Shown here: positions 42,567 through 52,355 of the stretch, one piece after another | Numbering within the stretch: position 1 is the first letter of the stretch | Layout: every line of letters begins with the position of its first letter | NCBI GenBank assembly: GCA_021151825.1 | Contig: JAGKWQ010000003.1 | Coordinates: 310,001-374,000, forward strand | Reading direction: 5' to 3' | Origin: Cellvibrionaceae bacterium | GTDB lineage: Bacteria; Pseudomonadota; Gammaproteobacteria; Pseudomonadales; Cellvibrionaceae | DNA: 64,000 bases | Program-made: the position numbers and the translations under genes | Notes under the pieces: model-generated | What the model was told of the DNA's origin: nothing | Seen by the model: only the letters and a program-made list of their open reading frames with translations | The model's database searches: none

Positions 42567-44477
42567 TTAAACCTTGTGATACAACTCTGCACCCTGCTCC
42601 ATAAATTCTTTGGATTTTTGTTGCATCTCCGCTTCTACGTCAATCATACGCACCAATTGATCTTCGTTGATCCCTTCAACATTTACACCTTGTTTAGCAG
42701 CGTAGTCGCGCACTTCCTGGGTGATTTTCATAGAGCAGAATTTCGGGCCGCACATGGAGCAGAAATGCGCAACTTTAGCCGATTCTTTTGGCAGGGTTTC
42801 ATCGTGATAAGCACGCGCCGTATCCGGGTCCAAACCTAAATTAAATTGATCTTCCCAACGGAACTCAAAACGCGCCTTGGACAACGCGTTATCGCGCAAT
42901 TGCGCACCGGGATGCCCTTTCGCCAAATCCGCCGCATGTGCTGCAATTTTGTAAGTGATGATACCTTCTTTAACATCATCTTTATTCGGCAAGCCCAAAT
43001 GTTCTTTTGGTGTTACATAGCAGAGCATCGCACAACCATACCAACCAATCATGGCTGCACCAATACCGGAAGTGATGTGGTCGTAACCTGGAGCAATATC
43101 AGTGGTTAACGGACCAAGTGTATAGAAAGGTGCTTCGTCGCACACTTCCAATTGCTTTTCCATGTTCTCTTTGATCATATGCATAGGCACATGGCCGGGA
43201 CCTTCAATCATGGTTTGTACATCGTGCTTCCATGCGATTTTGGTTAACTCACCTAACGCTTCCAGTTCACCAAATTGTGCTTCGTCATTTGCATCGGCAA
43301 TTGAGCCGGGGCGCAAACCGTCGCCCAATGAAAAACTTACGTCGTACGCTTTCATGATTTCGCAAATATCTTCGAAGTGCGTGTACAGGAAATTTTCCTT
43401 GTGATGGGCAAGGCACCACTTCGCCATAATCGAACCACCACGCGACACAATTCCCGTTACACGTTTAGCTGTGAGTGGAACATAACGCAACAATACCCCC
43501 GCATGGATAGTGAAATAATCCACGCCCTGTTCTGCTTGCTCAATTAATGTATCGCGGAAAATTTCCCAGGTTAAATCTTCAGCAACACCATTCACTTTTT
43601 CCAGCGCTTGATAAATCGGTACAGTGCCGATAGGTACGTGGGAGTTACGGATAATCCATTCACGAGTTTCATGAATATTTTTACCGGTGGACAAATCCAT
43701 GACGGTATCCGCTCCCCAACGCGCGCCCCAGGTCAGTTTTTCCACTTCTTCTTCAATCGAAGAACCCAATGCAGAATTACCAATATTGCCGTTAATTTTC
43801 ACCAGGAAATTGCGGCCAATAATCATTGGCTCCACTTCAGGGTGATTAATATTCGCAGGAATAATTGCCCGGCCACGCGCCACTTCGCTGCGCACAAACT
43901 CCGGTGTAATTTCATCGGGAATACTTGCACCAAAACTCATGCCTTTATGTTGCTGGTTAAGAATGCCTAACTCGCGAGCTTGTGCCAACGCCATATTTTC
44001 ACGAATGGCGATATATTCCATTTCCGGCGTAATAATGCCCTTTTTCGCGTAATGCATTTGCGATACATTTTGACCCGCTTTTGCGCGGCGCGGCTGGCGA
44101 GTCAAATTAAAACGCAAATGATTCAAACCTTTGTCACTCAAGCGCTGTTTGGTGAACTCTGAATGACTGTCCTCAAGGATTTCCGTATCGTTACGCTCTT
44201 CGATCCAGCGCGTGCGCACTTCCGGCAAACCGGTGCGCAAATCGATTTTCACTTTTGGATCGGTATAAGGACCCGAGGTGTCGTAAACACGCACCGGTGG
44301 GTTTTTCTCCCCACCAAATGCGGTCGGGGTATCATCTAACGCAATTTCACGCATGGGTACTTGAATATCCGCCCGTGAACCTTGCACGTAAATTTTTTGC
44401 GAACCGGTAAAAGGTTGAATGGAGGCTTTATCCACCTCGGCGGTTTGGCTCAGAATTTTATCGGCGCTGGTGTTCAT
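42567..44477 (-). CDS. thiC: Phosphomethylpyrimidine synthase ThiC
   Basis: A 636-residue radical-SAM enzyme making the thiamine pyrimidine (HMP-P) from aminoimidazole ribotide. The C-terminal iron-sulfur cysteine motif CSMCGPKFCSMK is intact. Other signatures are NIGNSALGSSIEEEVEKLTWGARWGADTVMDLSTG, EGPGHVPMHMIKENMEKQ and GPLTTDIAPGYDHITSGIGAAMIGW. The length matches the family. It is 70 bp downstream of thiD on the same strand, and both are controlled by the TPP riboswitch upstream of thiD, so thiamine pyrophosphate represses the unit. Other thi genes are not in the window. Confidence 0.98.
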   Translation of the reverse strand: MNTSADKILSQTAEVDKASIQPFTGSQKIYVQGSRADIQVPMREIALDDTPTAFGGEKNPPVRVYDTSGPYTDPKVKIDLRTGLPEVRTRWIEERNDTEILEDSHSEFTKQRLSDKGLNHLRFNLTRQPRRAKAGQNVSQMHYAKKGIITPEMEYIAIRENMALAQARELGILNQQHKGMSFGASIPDEITPEFVRSEVARGRAIIPANINHPEVEPMIIGRNFLVKINGNIGNSALGSSIEEEVEKLTWGARWGADTVMDLSTGKNIHETREWIIRNSHVPIGTVPIYQALEKVNGVAEDLTWEIFRDTLIEQAEQGVDYFTIHAGVLLRYVPLTAKRVTGIVSRGGSIMAKWCLAHHKENFLYTHFEDICEIMKAYDVSFSLGDGLRPGSIADANDEAQFGELEALGELTKIAWKHDVQTMIEGPGHVPMHMIKENMEKQLEVCDEAPFYTLGPLTTDIAPGYDHITSGIGAAMIGWYGCAMLCYVTPKEHLGLPNKDDVKEGIITYKIAAHAADLAKGHPGAQLRDNALSKARFEFRWEDQFNLGLDPDTARAYHDETLPKESAKVAHFCSMCGPKFCSMKITQEVRDYAAKQGVNVEGINEDQLVRMIDVEAEMQQKSKEFMEQGAELYHKV

Positions 44478-44547
44478 AATGTCCTCGGCTTTTTGGTTTA
44501 GTTCGCTGATTTAATGACTATCAATTTCGGGGTGCAAAAAATTGCGT

Positions 44548-45360
44548 CTACGGATGAAATTTATAAAAATGATGAACGGGGCCAGAACCCTGCCCTATAT
44601 GTAATTTTTCTGAATGCAATAACGCATTATGCAAATACTCTTTTGCCTGCTGCACTGCTTCATTGAGTGACAATTGTTTAGCTAAACCTGCCGCAATAGC
44701 GGACGCCAGGGTACAACCTGTACCATGTGTATTTTTTGTATGCAGGCGCGGCGCAGAAAAAACTTCCACACCATTCGAAGTAATGAGCAAATCACTGGCT
44801 TGCTCGCCATCGGTATGGCCGCCTTTCATCAATACCGCTTTTGCACCCAGTGCCAATAATTTTTCGCCCTGCGCTTGCATGCCGGATACATCAGTCGCCA
44901 CAGATTGGTTTAACAATGCTGCGGCCTCATGCAAATTGGGTGTGATCAATGTCGCTGCGGGGATTAGTTGTTTGATTAATGTTTCGATCGCGTCTTCTGC
45001 CAACAAACGGTCACCACTGGTTGCGACCATCACCGGATCCAGTACAAATGGAATGTTCGGGTACGCCTGTAAGGACTTAGCAACTGCCGCGATAATATCG
45101 GCCGTGGCCAGCATGCCGGTTTTAATCGCACCGACATTTATATCGCTCAGCACAGAATGAATTTGTTGCTGCACAAACGCAGGCGGGATGGGATATACAC
45201 CTTGCACACCTAAAGTATTCTGTGCAGTCAGCGAAGAGATAGCACTGCAACCGAATACACCCAATGCCGAAAAGGTTTTTAGATCGGCCTGAATACCGGC
45301 ACCGCCGCCGCTATCGCTACCGGCAATGGTCAACGCTATGGGTGTTGTGGATGTGGTCAT
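44548..45360 (-). CDS. thiD: Hydroxymethylpyrimidine kinase / phosphomethylpyrimidine kinase ThiD
   Basis: A 270-residue ribokinase-fold enzyme that phosphorylates HMP and HMP-P for thiamine synthesis. Substrate-binding N-terminus ALTIAGSDSGGGAGIQADLKTF; FVLDPVMVATSGDRLL; ATP/anion-hole motif KNTHGTGCTLASAIAAGLA with the catalytic residue in GTGC. ATG 45360 is chosen since TIAGSDSGG begins there as in the family and GGAAATACT precedes it; the frame is open upstream but runs into the riboswitch leader. It is first in a thiD-thiC unit, an order the reverse of many gammaproteobacteria, where thiC comes first. Confidence 0.96.
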   Translation of the reverse strand: MTTSTTPIALTIAGSDSGGGAGIQADLKTFSALGVFGCSAISSLTAQNTLGVQGVYPIPPAFVQQQIHSVLSDINVGAIKTGMLATADIIAAVAKSLQAYPNIPFVLDPVMVATSGDRLLAEDAIETLIKQLIPAATLITPNLHEAAALLNQSVATDVSGMQAQGEKLLALGAKAVLMKGGHTDGEQASDLLITSNGVEVFSAPRLHTKNTHGTGCTLASAIAAGLAKQLSLNEAVQQAKEYLHNALLHSEKLHIGQGSGPVHHFYKFHP

Positions 45361-45435
45361 AGTATTTCCGCAATAAAATAGACGCGGAAACAGAGAAAAA
45401 CGCCAGACAGGCCAGATGGGTTGCATGGAGAATCT

Positions 45436-45512
45436 CGTTCCCTACGCCGGTACTAACCGGATCAGGTCGACGGGTATATCTCAGCCAATGCACATGCATC
45501 AGCACCCCGACA
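45436..45512 (-). ncRNA. TPP riboswitch (THI element) upstream of thiD
   Basis: Reading the minus strand, the conserved core is CGGGGTGCTGATGC, then GGCTGAGATATACCCG, then ACCTGATCCGGTTAGTACCGGCGTAGGGAA. The CTGAGA pyrimidine-binding and ACCTGATC/GGGA pyrophosphate-binding segments are all present. It ends about 75 nt before the thiD start and represses thiD-thiC when thiamine pyrophosphate binds. Confidence 0.95.
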
Positions 45513-45515
45513 AGA

Positions 45516-45967
45516 AAGTGGGCAGTCTATTGGAGTTGTCAGGGAGAGTAAAGCCAATGGCCTGATCCGGCCCGGGATGATTCAATCAGTTACAACCCCT
45601 GACATTTTTTTGCATACTGAATCTATATGATGCCCGTCCGGGTCTAACGACAGGTAGCTGTTCCTGATTAATCGTGGCGATTGATGGCAAAAGCCGCCGT
45701 ATAAAGGCATGAATATGGGTATAGAAAGGTAAAGTAACGTTGAGGCTTACATTTGTAACTTCACCCCAACGGCGCCAAACCTTACTCTTTGTCCATAATG
45801 AACTTACGTTCACCGCTCGACCCGAAACCGTCAAGCAGCTACACTCCACGCTCACTTAAAACCCAAGAATTAACAACCTGCGCTCTTTATTGTTTCGGGG
45901 AGCGACAGACAGCCGGAATCTCCGGTAGCGAACTGGAATTCTTAACACTGGACTTTTGGATACCTCT
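45516..45967. other. tolC/thi divergent intergenic region
   Basis: About 450 bp with promoters for tolC (plus) and the thi operon (minus) presumably inside; I could not assign a convincing pair. Frames on both strands lack RBSs and coding character. No RNA gene is evident. Confidence 0.4.
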
Positions 45968-47332
45968 ATGAAAAAGACCAAGCTTTACCTGCTCGTCAGC
46001 CTGTTTTCCCTGGCTCCTTTTACTGCGCACGCCAATAGCCTGTTCGATGTTTACGAACTAGCCCTGCAAAACGACGCTCAATTAAAAGCTGATAAAGCCA
46101 AATACGAAGCTGGCTTGCAGAACAAAACCATTAGTCGTGCTGGCTTATTGCCGCAAATTAATGCGGCTTATGAAGTTAGACAAGAAGATAGTGAAACTAC
46201 CAACAAGCTCAACAACGTTACAACAAAAGATGATTACGACTCCAAAGGCTGGAGAATTTCGCTTAATCAACCACTGTTTAACATGGCTTCCTGGTTTACC
46301 TACAAGCAGGGCGTGAAATTAAGTGAACAAGCCGAAGCACAGTTTGGAGCTGATCAGCAAAGCCTGATTGTTCGCGTAGCAGAAGCTTATTTCAATGTAT
46401 TACGCTCCATCGAAACACTGGAAGCGACCATCGCAGAAGAAAAAGCATTATCCAAGCAGCTTGAACAAACCAAACAACGCTTTGAAGTAGGTTTGACTGC
46501 GATTACCGAAGTTCACGAAGCCCAGGCCGCTTTTGATAGTGCCCGTGCAGCAACATTGGAAGCACGCGGTAATCTGGGCATTAATTACGAAGCATTGGAA
46601 GTATTAACCGGTAAACCGGAAGATAAAGTTGCACCTTTATCAGCCAAGTTCCCCGTAATAAACCCGGAACCTGCCAACCGCGCCAATTGGGTTGAGTTTG
46701 CATTAACCAATAACTACAACCTCAAAGCGTCGAAGCTTCAGGCAGATGCCTCTTTGCAAAATGCCAGAGCCAATAGATCCAATCATTTACCAACCGTAGG
46801 TGCATCATTGGGATATTCAGACAATGATACCGATGGAACCAGAAGCAGTGGTGTTGTTGACAGCACAACCGATGGCAGCTCGGTAACTATTTCAGTTGAT
46901 GTACCTATTTTCAGTGGTGGTGCGACTACTGGTCGTAGCCGTCAGGCGTACGCGCAATACACGCAAGCACAAGAGTTGTATAACAGTACTCAACGCAATG
47001 TCATTCAAAACACGCGTGCATTGCACTTATCGGTTGAAACTGATGTAGCCTCCGTACAAGCACGTAAGCAAGCGATTGTTTCCAACCAATCTGCATTGGA
47101 GGCGACCCAATCCGGTTATGAAGTAGGAACGCGTAACCTGGTGGAAGTATTGCTTTCACAACGCAATCTTTATCAAGCGCGTCGCGATTATTCAAATGCA
47201 CTGTTTGATTATGTAATTGACACAATCAAACTGCGCGAAGTTGCCGGTATGTTAACGCCAGCCGATGTGCAGGAAATTGATAAATGGTTATTGGATGACT
47301 CATTAGTGAGTCGCCAGCAATACGAAAACTAA
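45968..47332 (+). CDS. tolC: Outer-membrane efflux channel TolC
   Basis: A 454-residue trimeric outer-membrane channel used by type I secretion and tripartite efflux pumps. Signal peptide MKKTKLYLLVSLFSLAPFTAHA; two outer-membrane efflux protein repeats of helical hairpins (about 25-215 and 235-440), e.g. LFDVYELALQNDAQLKADKAKYEAG and NWVEFALTNNYNLKASKLQADASL. It is divergent from the nudF group as in E. coli, which supports the name over other TolC-like proteins. It begins with ATG 45968; an in-frame ATG at 45956 would precede the signal peptide. A terminator follows 26 bp after the stop. Confidence 0.95.
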   Translation: MKKTKLYLLVSLFSLAPFTAHANSLFDVYELALQNDAQLKADKAKYEAGLQNKTISRAGLLPQINAAYEVRQEDSETTNKLNNVTTKDDYDSKGWRISLNQPLFNMASWFTYKQGVKLSEQAEAQFGADQQSLIVRVAEAYFNVLRSIETLEATIAEEKALSKQLEQTKQRFEVGLTAITEVHEAQAAFDSARAATLEARGNLGINYEALEVLTGKPEDKVAPLSAKFPVINPEPANRANWVEFALTNNYNLKASKLQADASLQNARANRSNHLPTVGASLGYSDNDTDGTRSSGVVDSTTDGSSVTISVDVPIFSGGATTGRSRQAYAQYTQAQELYNSTQRNVIQNTRALHLSVETDVASVQARKQAIVSNQSALEATQSGYEVGTRNLVEVLLSQRNLYQARRDYSNALFDYVIDTIKLREVAGMLTPADVQEIDKWLLDDSLVSRQQYEN

Positions 47333-47357
47333 CATCGATTAGTTGAATCAGTGTGAC

Positions 47358-47385
47358 AAAATGCCGGGCTAGTTCCCGGCATTTT
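47358..47385 (+). terminator. Intrinsic terminator after tolC
   Basis: AAAATGCCGGG, loop CTAGTT, CCCGGCATTTT: a perfect 11-bp stem followed by a T run. Confidence 0.92.
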
Positions 47386-47466
47386 TATTGGTAAGGATTT
47401 ATTCTGATATTGCCCCCCCTACCCCGCTCACTTTCTAATAATAATTTCAGCAGGATGGAGCTCGTT

Positions 47467-48666
47467 ATGTCTAAATATTTTTTGCAACGGTGTACATGGC
47501 AACATGTAATTATTTTATTTTTTGCACTGTGCTCTTCTCACACATATGCCACCGCAACTCATCAAACCAGTAATCCAAATGCGAGCGATGCAACCCGGGC
47601 AGTGCAAGCTTATCTGGCCGCGCTTAGCAACAACCAGATTACTGGTGTAATTGCAGGGCAAAACAGCGGGCACAGTAATGATATTCTTAACGAAGAAGGT
47701 TTGATGGGTTACACACCATTAATTCTCGGTTTACAAAAAATGACTGGCGAATTACCGGGAATAATTGGCGTAGATTACGAACACGATAAAATTGCAACGC
47801 CGATGCAATTATCCGCTGTCAATAAAGTGCTTATTGATTACTGGAACGCTGGTGGATTGATCAGCATTAATTGGGCACCGCACAACCCTTGGTGGAATGA
47901 CGAACGTGACATCGCCAGCAATCCGGGAATATGGAGCCACACGCGTACCAATGGCGGCGACATGAGTCGGGTAGATTTAACGCAACTCGTAAATCCACAA
48001 TCACCGATGCATAAAGTCTGGCGAAAAAAGCTGGACCGCATCGCTACGGCGCTTGCCGAATTGCAGCAGGCAGGTGTAGTTGTTTTATGGCGACCACTGC
48101 AAGAAATGAATGGCAATTGGTTTTGGTGGGGAATTAGTAGCGCACCAAAAGACCCGCAACCCTACATTGGTTTATGGGTCGATATGCATCGTTATTTTAC
48201 GGAAGAAAAAAAACTACATAATTTATTGTGGGTTTATTCGCCCAATCAGGGGCCAACATTATTTGAGCGGAATTTTATAAAACCGGTTGAATGGCGCTAT
48301 CCTGGCGAAAAATATGTGGATGTCATTGCAGGCACTGCATATAACGATGAACTTGAAGTTCGCGATTATAAAAATTACCAGCAATTTGGCAAACCCATCG
48401 CGATGGCAGAATTTGGTCCTGTTGCAGGAGGAAAGCTCAGTCGCAACGGAACATTGGATACTACGCGTTATGCAAAACAATTACAGGAAAAATACCCGGA
48501 TATAGCTTATTGGATGAGTTGGTCCAGCTGGAGTAACGGCGACGGCACCCGAGAGAATCAAGCACTGGTTCACAATAAAAACGCCAATGCTTTATTAACG
48601 GACCCGCTGGTCATCACACGGCAAAGACTGAATTGGAAACATTTTTTATTTACCAATAAAAAATAG
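47467..48666 (+). CDS. Secreted GH26 beta-mannanase
   Basis: A 399-residue secreted enzyme: signal peptide about 1-30, single GH26 catalytic domain. The acid/base is Glu213 in WRPLQEMNGNWFWWG and the nucleophile is Glu315 in IAMAEFGPVA; the substrate-site stretch INWAPHNPWW is also typical. GH26 enzymes of Cellvibrio are endo- and exo-acting mannanases with roles in galactomannan breakdown; which subtype this is cannot be read with certainty. There is no carbohydrate-binding module or serine linker. GGAG lies 7 nt before ATG 47467. It lies after tolC on the same strand, separated by the tolC terminator. Confidence 0.9.
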   Translation: MSKYFLQRCTWQHVIILFFALCSSHTYATATHQTSNPNASDATRAVQAYLAALSNNQITGVIAGQNSGHSNDILNEEGLMGYTPLILGLQKMTGELPGIIGVDYEHDKIATPMQLSAVNKVLIDYWNAGGLISINWAPHNPWWNDERDIASNPGIWSHTRTNGGDMSRVDLTQLVNPQSPMHKVWRKKLDRIATALAELQQAGVVVLWRPLQEMNGNWFWWGISSAPKDPQPYIGLWVDMHRYFTEEKKLHNLLWVYSPNQGPTLFERNFIKPVEWRYPGEKYVDVIAGTAYNDELEVRDYKNYQQFGKPIAMAEFGPVAGGKLSRNGTLDTTRYAKQLQEKYPDIAYWMSWSSWSNGDGTRENQALVHNKNANALLTDPLVITRQRLNWKHFLFTNKK

Positions 48667-48930
48667 AGCCATATTCAAAAAATAGTGACATATCAATCAT
48701 CAACACAACACTCACCAATTCACAAAAATATGATTTGTCACTCAAATAAAATGTTAATGCACCAAAAAAATACGTATAGTCATTTTGCTTTTCGCAGTAC
48801 CAAGAGCACTAATAACTATAAAAAAGTCTGTAACTGTTTCTCTGGAAAGCTGTAACTCCCCTGAAAATCCAGACTTATTGTTTCGGTCAATCCGTCCATT
48901 TATTTCCCATAACTTGACGAGATTGTAATT

Positions 48931-49896
48931 ATGTTAAAAAAAATCTTTATCACCACTGCACTTCTAGGTTGCGCTGCCAGCGCATTTTCTGCATCTAATC
49001 GCCCTGAGGGCTATGTCACCATCTGTAAAATTGGAGAAACCTGTTCAGTAAGCGGCGCAACCAACGTCGCGTTTGGTGCTGCCGATAAATTTGTTTATAA
49101 AATTTTAAGTGGTAGTTTTTCATGTTCTGTAGCGACCTTCGGTTCTGACCCTAACCCATCCAAATCGGTAAAAGAGTGTTCCATTCCCAAATCAGGTTCT
49201 GGTGGAACGACATCGTCAACCCCAACATCTTCATCCGGTAGCACCAGCAGTAGCGGTAATAATGGCGGTGGCTCTGGCAGTATTACCGGCGCAACTTGCG
49301 GATCTGGTGGCAGCACTGTAAATGTAAGCTCTACCATTATTGTTTCCAGTGGCACTTACGATGGTGGCTGTAAAGTGTTTAACGCTACCAGCGCACTGGG
49401 TGATGGCAGCCAAAGTGAAGGACAAAAACCGGTATTCCGTGTAGAAAATGGTGCGACGTTGAAAAATGTTGTATTCGGCAATAACGCAGCTGACGGTATT
49501 CATTTTTACAACGGCGGCACCATTGACAATATTCGCTGGACCAATGTGGGTGAAGATGCGATGACAATTAAATCTTCAGGTACGGTAAACGTAAAAAATA
49601 TTTCCGGTTACGCAGGTTCAGATAAATTTATTCAAGTGAATGCAGCATCTACCCTCAACGTTTCCAATTGCGTTGTCGATAGCATGGGAAAATTCCTTCG
49701 TCAGAACGGTGGCACCACATTTAAAATCGCCGTTAATGTGGATCGCTGCCAAATTTCCAATATGGGTGAAGGCATTTTCCGCACTGATAGCTCAACCAGT
49801 ACTGCAAAAATTACCAATAGCCGCTTGCGCAATGCCGGTAGCATTTGTATTGGCAAATGGGCTAGCTGTACCAGCTCAGGTATCACCAATTATTAA
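48931..49896 (+). CDS. Secreted PL3 pectate lyase
   Basis: A 321-residue secreted protein: signal peptide to about residue 21, an N-terminal module (about 22-90) with four cysteines (TICKIGETC, SFSCSVATF, KECSIP), a Gly/Ser/Thr linker (about 91-118) and a PL3 beta-helix catalytic domain. Family signatures: GQKPVFRVENGATLKNVVFGN and WTNVGEDAMTIKSSG, where PL3 enzymes place Ca2+ ligands and the catalytic base region. PL3 enzymes cleave polygalacturonate by beta-elimination and need calcium. The N-terminal module resembles none I can name. It is followed by a 16-bp terminator and belongs to the pectin-degrading repertoire. Confidence 0.9.
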   Translation: MLKKIFITTALLGCAASAFSASNRPEGYVTICKIGETCSVSGATNVAFGAADKFVYKILSGSFSCSVATFGSDPNPSKSVKECSIPKSGSGGTTSSTPTSSSGSTSSSGNNGGGSGSITGATCGSGGSTVNVSSTIIVSSGTYDGGCKVFNATSALGDGSQSEGQKPVFRVENGATLKNVVFGNNAADGIHFYNGGTIDNIRWTNVGEDAMTIKSSGTVNVKNISGYAGSDKFIQVNAASTLNVSNCVVDSMGKFLRQNGGTTFKIAVNVDRCQISNMGEGIFRTDSSTSTAKITNSRLRNAGSICIGKWASCTSSGITNY

Positions 49897-49932
49897 TTCC
49901 GGAAACAATATTTGATTTAATAAGCCTGAAAT

Positions 49933-49970
49933 AAAAAACGCCGGGCTGTTTGTGCAGCCCGGCGTTTTTT
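49933..49970. terminator. Bidirectional terminator between PL3 and waaA
   Basis: AAAAAACGCCGGGCTG, loop TTTGTG, CAGCCCGGCGTTTTTT: a perfect 16-bp stem. The right arm reaches the waaA stop codon. Confidence 0.95.
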
Positions 49971-51243
49971 ACAAAACAGTTTTTATTAACGCCAATGTTT
50001 TATCCAGGGCTCCGCGATTTTCAACTGCCACCCGCAAAGCATTTTCCCCTTTTCGTTTTCGCAACTCAGGATCATTTACCAAGCCCGTTATTATTACCTT
50101 CAGCTCATCGGTATTGAGCGCAATATCGAGTGCGTCCGCCGCTTTTAATAAAGAAGATACTTCCGAAAAATTAAATAAATGCTCACCACTTAACAACGGC
50201 AGCCCCCAAGCTGCTGGCTCGATAAAATTATGTCCGCCATTCGGCACCAGGCTGCCACCGACAAAAGCAATATCACTCGCGCCAAAAAGTAACATCAACT
50301 CGCCCATCGTATCACCGAGCAAAATATCCATATCCCCGGAGATTTCACCACAACTGCGCCGCAGAGTTTTAAATCCGCGCGCGTCGCACAGTTGCCCTAC
50401 TTTTTCAAATCGTTCCGGATGACGCGGGACCAATATCAACATCAATTGCCGCGCTTTTTCACCAAGCATTTCGCGCACGCCGGAAAACGCATCGAGAATA
50501 ATTTCATCTTCGCCCTGATGTGTGCTCGCCGCAATCCAAATGAGTCGATCCGCATTACCTGATAATTGTATTTTCAAATCCGCAGCACGCGCGCGCAACT
50601 CATCGGTAAGCGACAAATCAAATTTAATATTGCCCGTTACGCGAGCTTTGGACTCAGGCAAACCCAGTTGCACAAAACGTGCAGCATCGGTTGCATTTTG
50701 GATTAACGCCATTTGCAAATTATTTAACATGGGCGACGTCAAGGCTGAGAACCGGGCATAGCCGCGCGCCGATTTCTCCGACAACCGTCCGTTCACCAAT
50801 ACCGCCGGAATTCCGCGTTTCGCACAGGCGGCTAATGTGTTAGGCCAAAGTTCGGTTTCCATTACCAGATATACCGCTGGCTTTACACGCTTGAAAAAGC
50901 GGGCCAATGCGTCAGGCACATCATAGGGCGCATATAGATGAAATACTGAATCCCCCAAGGTTGCCTGCACCCTCTCAGAACCTGTTGGCGTGGTGGTGGT
51001 GATTACTAACTGCAAACTATCATCGGCCATCAATCGGCGAATCATCGGTAAAGCAGCCAGGAATTCCCCGACGGAAACTGTATGCAACCACACCACTTTT
51101 TTAGCGCTAATCAATCGGGGGAAAAAACCAAATCGCTCTGCCCAACGCCTGGCATAAGCCGGTGCAGCAAAAGAGCGCCATAGCAAACGCAACAAGATGA
51201 AAGGCAATAAACCATAGAAGACTATTGTGTAAAGAAAGCGCAT
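49969..51243 (-). CDS. waaA: 3-deoxy-D-manno-octulosonic acid transferase
   Basis: A 424-residue GT30 inner-membrane-associated glycosyltransferase that adds Kdo to lipid A precursor. One N-terminal membrane anchor is followed by WLHTVSVGEFLAALPMIR, the family's nucleotide-donor domain entrance; TPTGSERV and LVMETELWPNTLAAC, with the conserved catalytic Glu region; VGGSLVPNGGHNFIEPAAWGLP closes the donor site. Length equals the E. coli enzyme. ATG 51243 gives the canonical MRFLYTIVFYGLLP N-terminus. It converges on the pectate lyase gene. Confidence 0.97.
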   Translation of the reverse strand: MRFLYTIVFYGLLPFILLRLLWRSFAAPAYARRWAERFGFFPRLISAKKVVWLHTVSVGEFLAALPMIRRLMADDSLQLVITTTTPTGSERVQATLGDSVFHLYAPYDVPDALARFFKRVKPAVYLVMETELWPNTLAACAKRGIPAVLVNGRLSEKSARGYARFSALTSPMLNNLQMALIQNATDAARFVQLGLPESKARVTGNIKFDLSLTDELRARAADLKIQLSGNADRLIWIAASTHQGEDEIILDAFSGVREMLGEKARQLMLILVPRHPERFEKVGQLCDARGFKTLRRSCGEISGDMDILLGDTMGELMLLFGASDIAFVGGSLVPNGGHNFIEPAAWGLPLLSGEHLFNFSEVSSLLKAADALDIALNTDELKVIITGLVNDPELRKRKGENALRVAVENRGALDKTLALIKTVL

Positions 51244-51500
51244 ATCAAGACTCAACAAGCAGCAAGGCCGGCAGAATAACAAAAACCGTTAACCACCCAA
51301 AGCCCTAATCTATTCCATGAACAAGCATTTAAAAACAAACGCTGAAAATTGCATCTCGCCTTTCCAGCCAACCCGCTTATAGACCGATTATTTATTCGTT
51401 ATAGTGAGGTAAAAGTGTGTAGAGTTAAGGCGAATAACCCAATTGACTCCACCCCATTAAAGACAATACATATACATTCAATTACAGGAATTCCAGCTTT

Positions 51501-52268
51501 ATGATGCGCGCAGCATTAACAATGATTCTATCCTTGCTAGTTTTTTATGGAGTCTTATGTGTAGCGCTCTATTTATTTCAGCGTTCACTTATCTATTTTC
51601 CGCAACCACGGACAAATATCAAAGATACCGAGGTGATCAATTTCACTGTTGATAACCTTAATATTCAAGTCACAACCTCCCAGCAAAACAATGCCGGAGC
51701 CATTATTTATTTTGGTGGAAATGCAGAGAATGTCAGCCTCAGCATACCGGTACTGTCATCAGCATTTCCGGATAAAAAAATCTACGCAATGCACTATAGA
51801 GGATATGGCGGCAGCGAAGGCACCCCCTCGGAAGAAGCGTTGATTAAAGATGCATTATTCCTGTTTGATGAGATAAAACATGACCATGAAGATATTATGG
51901 TCATAGGTCGTAGTCTTGGCAGCGGTGTGGCAATTCAACTGGCAAGTCAAAGACCTGCCACCCGGCTTGTACTTATAACGCCTTATGACAGCATTCAGAA
52001 TATTGCCGCCAGCCGATTTCCTTTTTTCCCCATACAGTTGTTACTTAACGATAAATTTGAATCATGGAAATTCGCGCAAAACATTTCCATACCAACAACA
52101 ATTATCACTGCAGAACTTGACGAAGTAATTCCTTTAAAAAATTCAAAAAATTTACTTGAAAGTTTTCCACAAGGAGTTGCAAAACATATCGCAATACGAG
52201 ATACAGGACACAATTCAATCTCGGCAAGCCCTGGATATATTGACGCTTTACGCAGAGATCATAATTAA
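51501..52268 (+). CDS. Membrane-anchored alpha/beta-hydrolase
   Basis: A 255-residue protein with an N-terminal hydrophobic anchor (about 3-28) followed by an alpha/beta-hydrolase of the Bem46/ABHD13-like group. Visible are IIYFGGNAENVS (oxyanion strand), HYRGYGGSEGTPSEEAL, the nucleophile elbow VIGRSLGSGVAIQLA (Ser of GRSLG), Asp in TAELDEVIPLK and His in RDTGHNSIS. Substrates of such proteins are mostly unknown lipids or esters. It stands between waaA (divergent) and the GFA-family gene. Its base composition is slightly more AT-rich than its neighbours. Confidence 0.85.
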   Translation: MMRAALTMILSLLVFYGVLCVALYLFQRSLIYFPQPRTNIKDTEVINFTVDNLNIQVTTSQQNNAGAIIYFGGNAENVSLSIPVLSSAFPDKKIYAMHYRGYGGSEGTPSEEALIKDALFLFDEIKHDHEDIMVIGRSLGSGVAIQLASQRPATRLVLITPYDSIQNIAASRFPFFPIQLLLNDKFESWKFAQNISIPTTIITAELDEVIPLKNSKNLLESFPQGVAKHIAIRDTGHNSISASPGYIDALRRDHN

Positions 52269-52355
52269 AATCACCGCAATAGAATTTTTATTTACTATAT
52301 AAGATATTATCAATTAAAGGGCATATGCCAGAAGATAAAACAAGAGAAATTAAAC

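Noticed and set aside
45586..45971. Overlapping frames in the tolC upstream region
   Set aside because: No RBS, no family resemblance and atypical composition; a promoter region is more likely.
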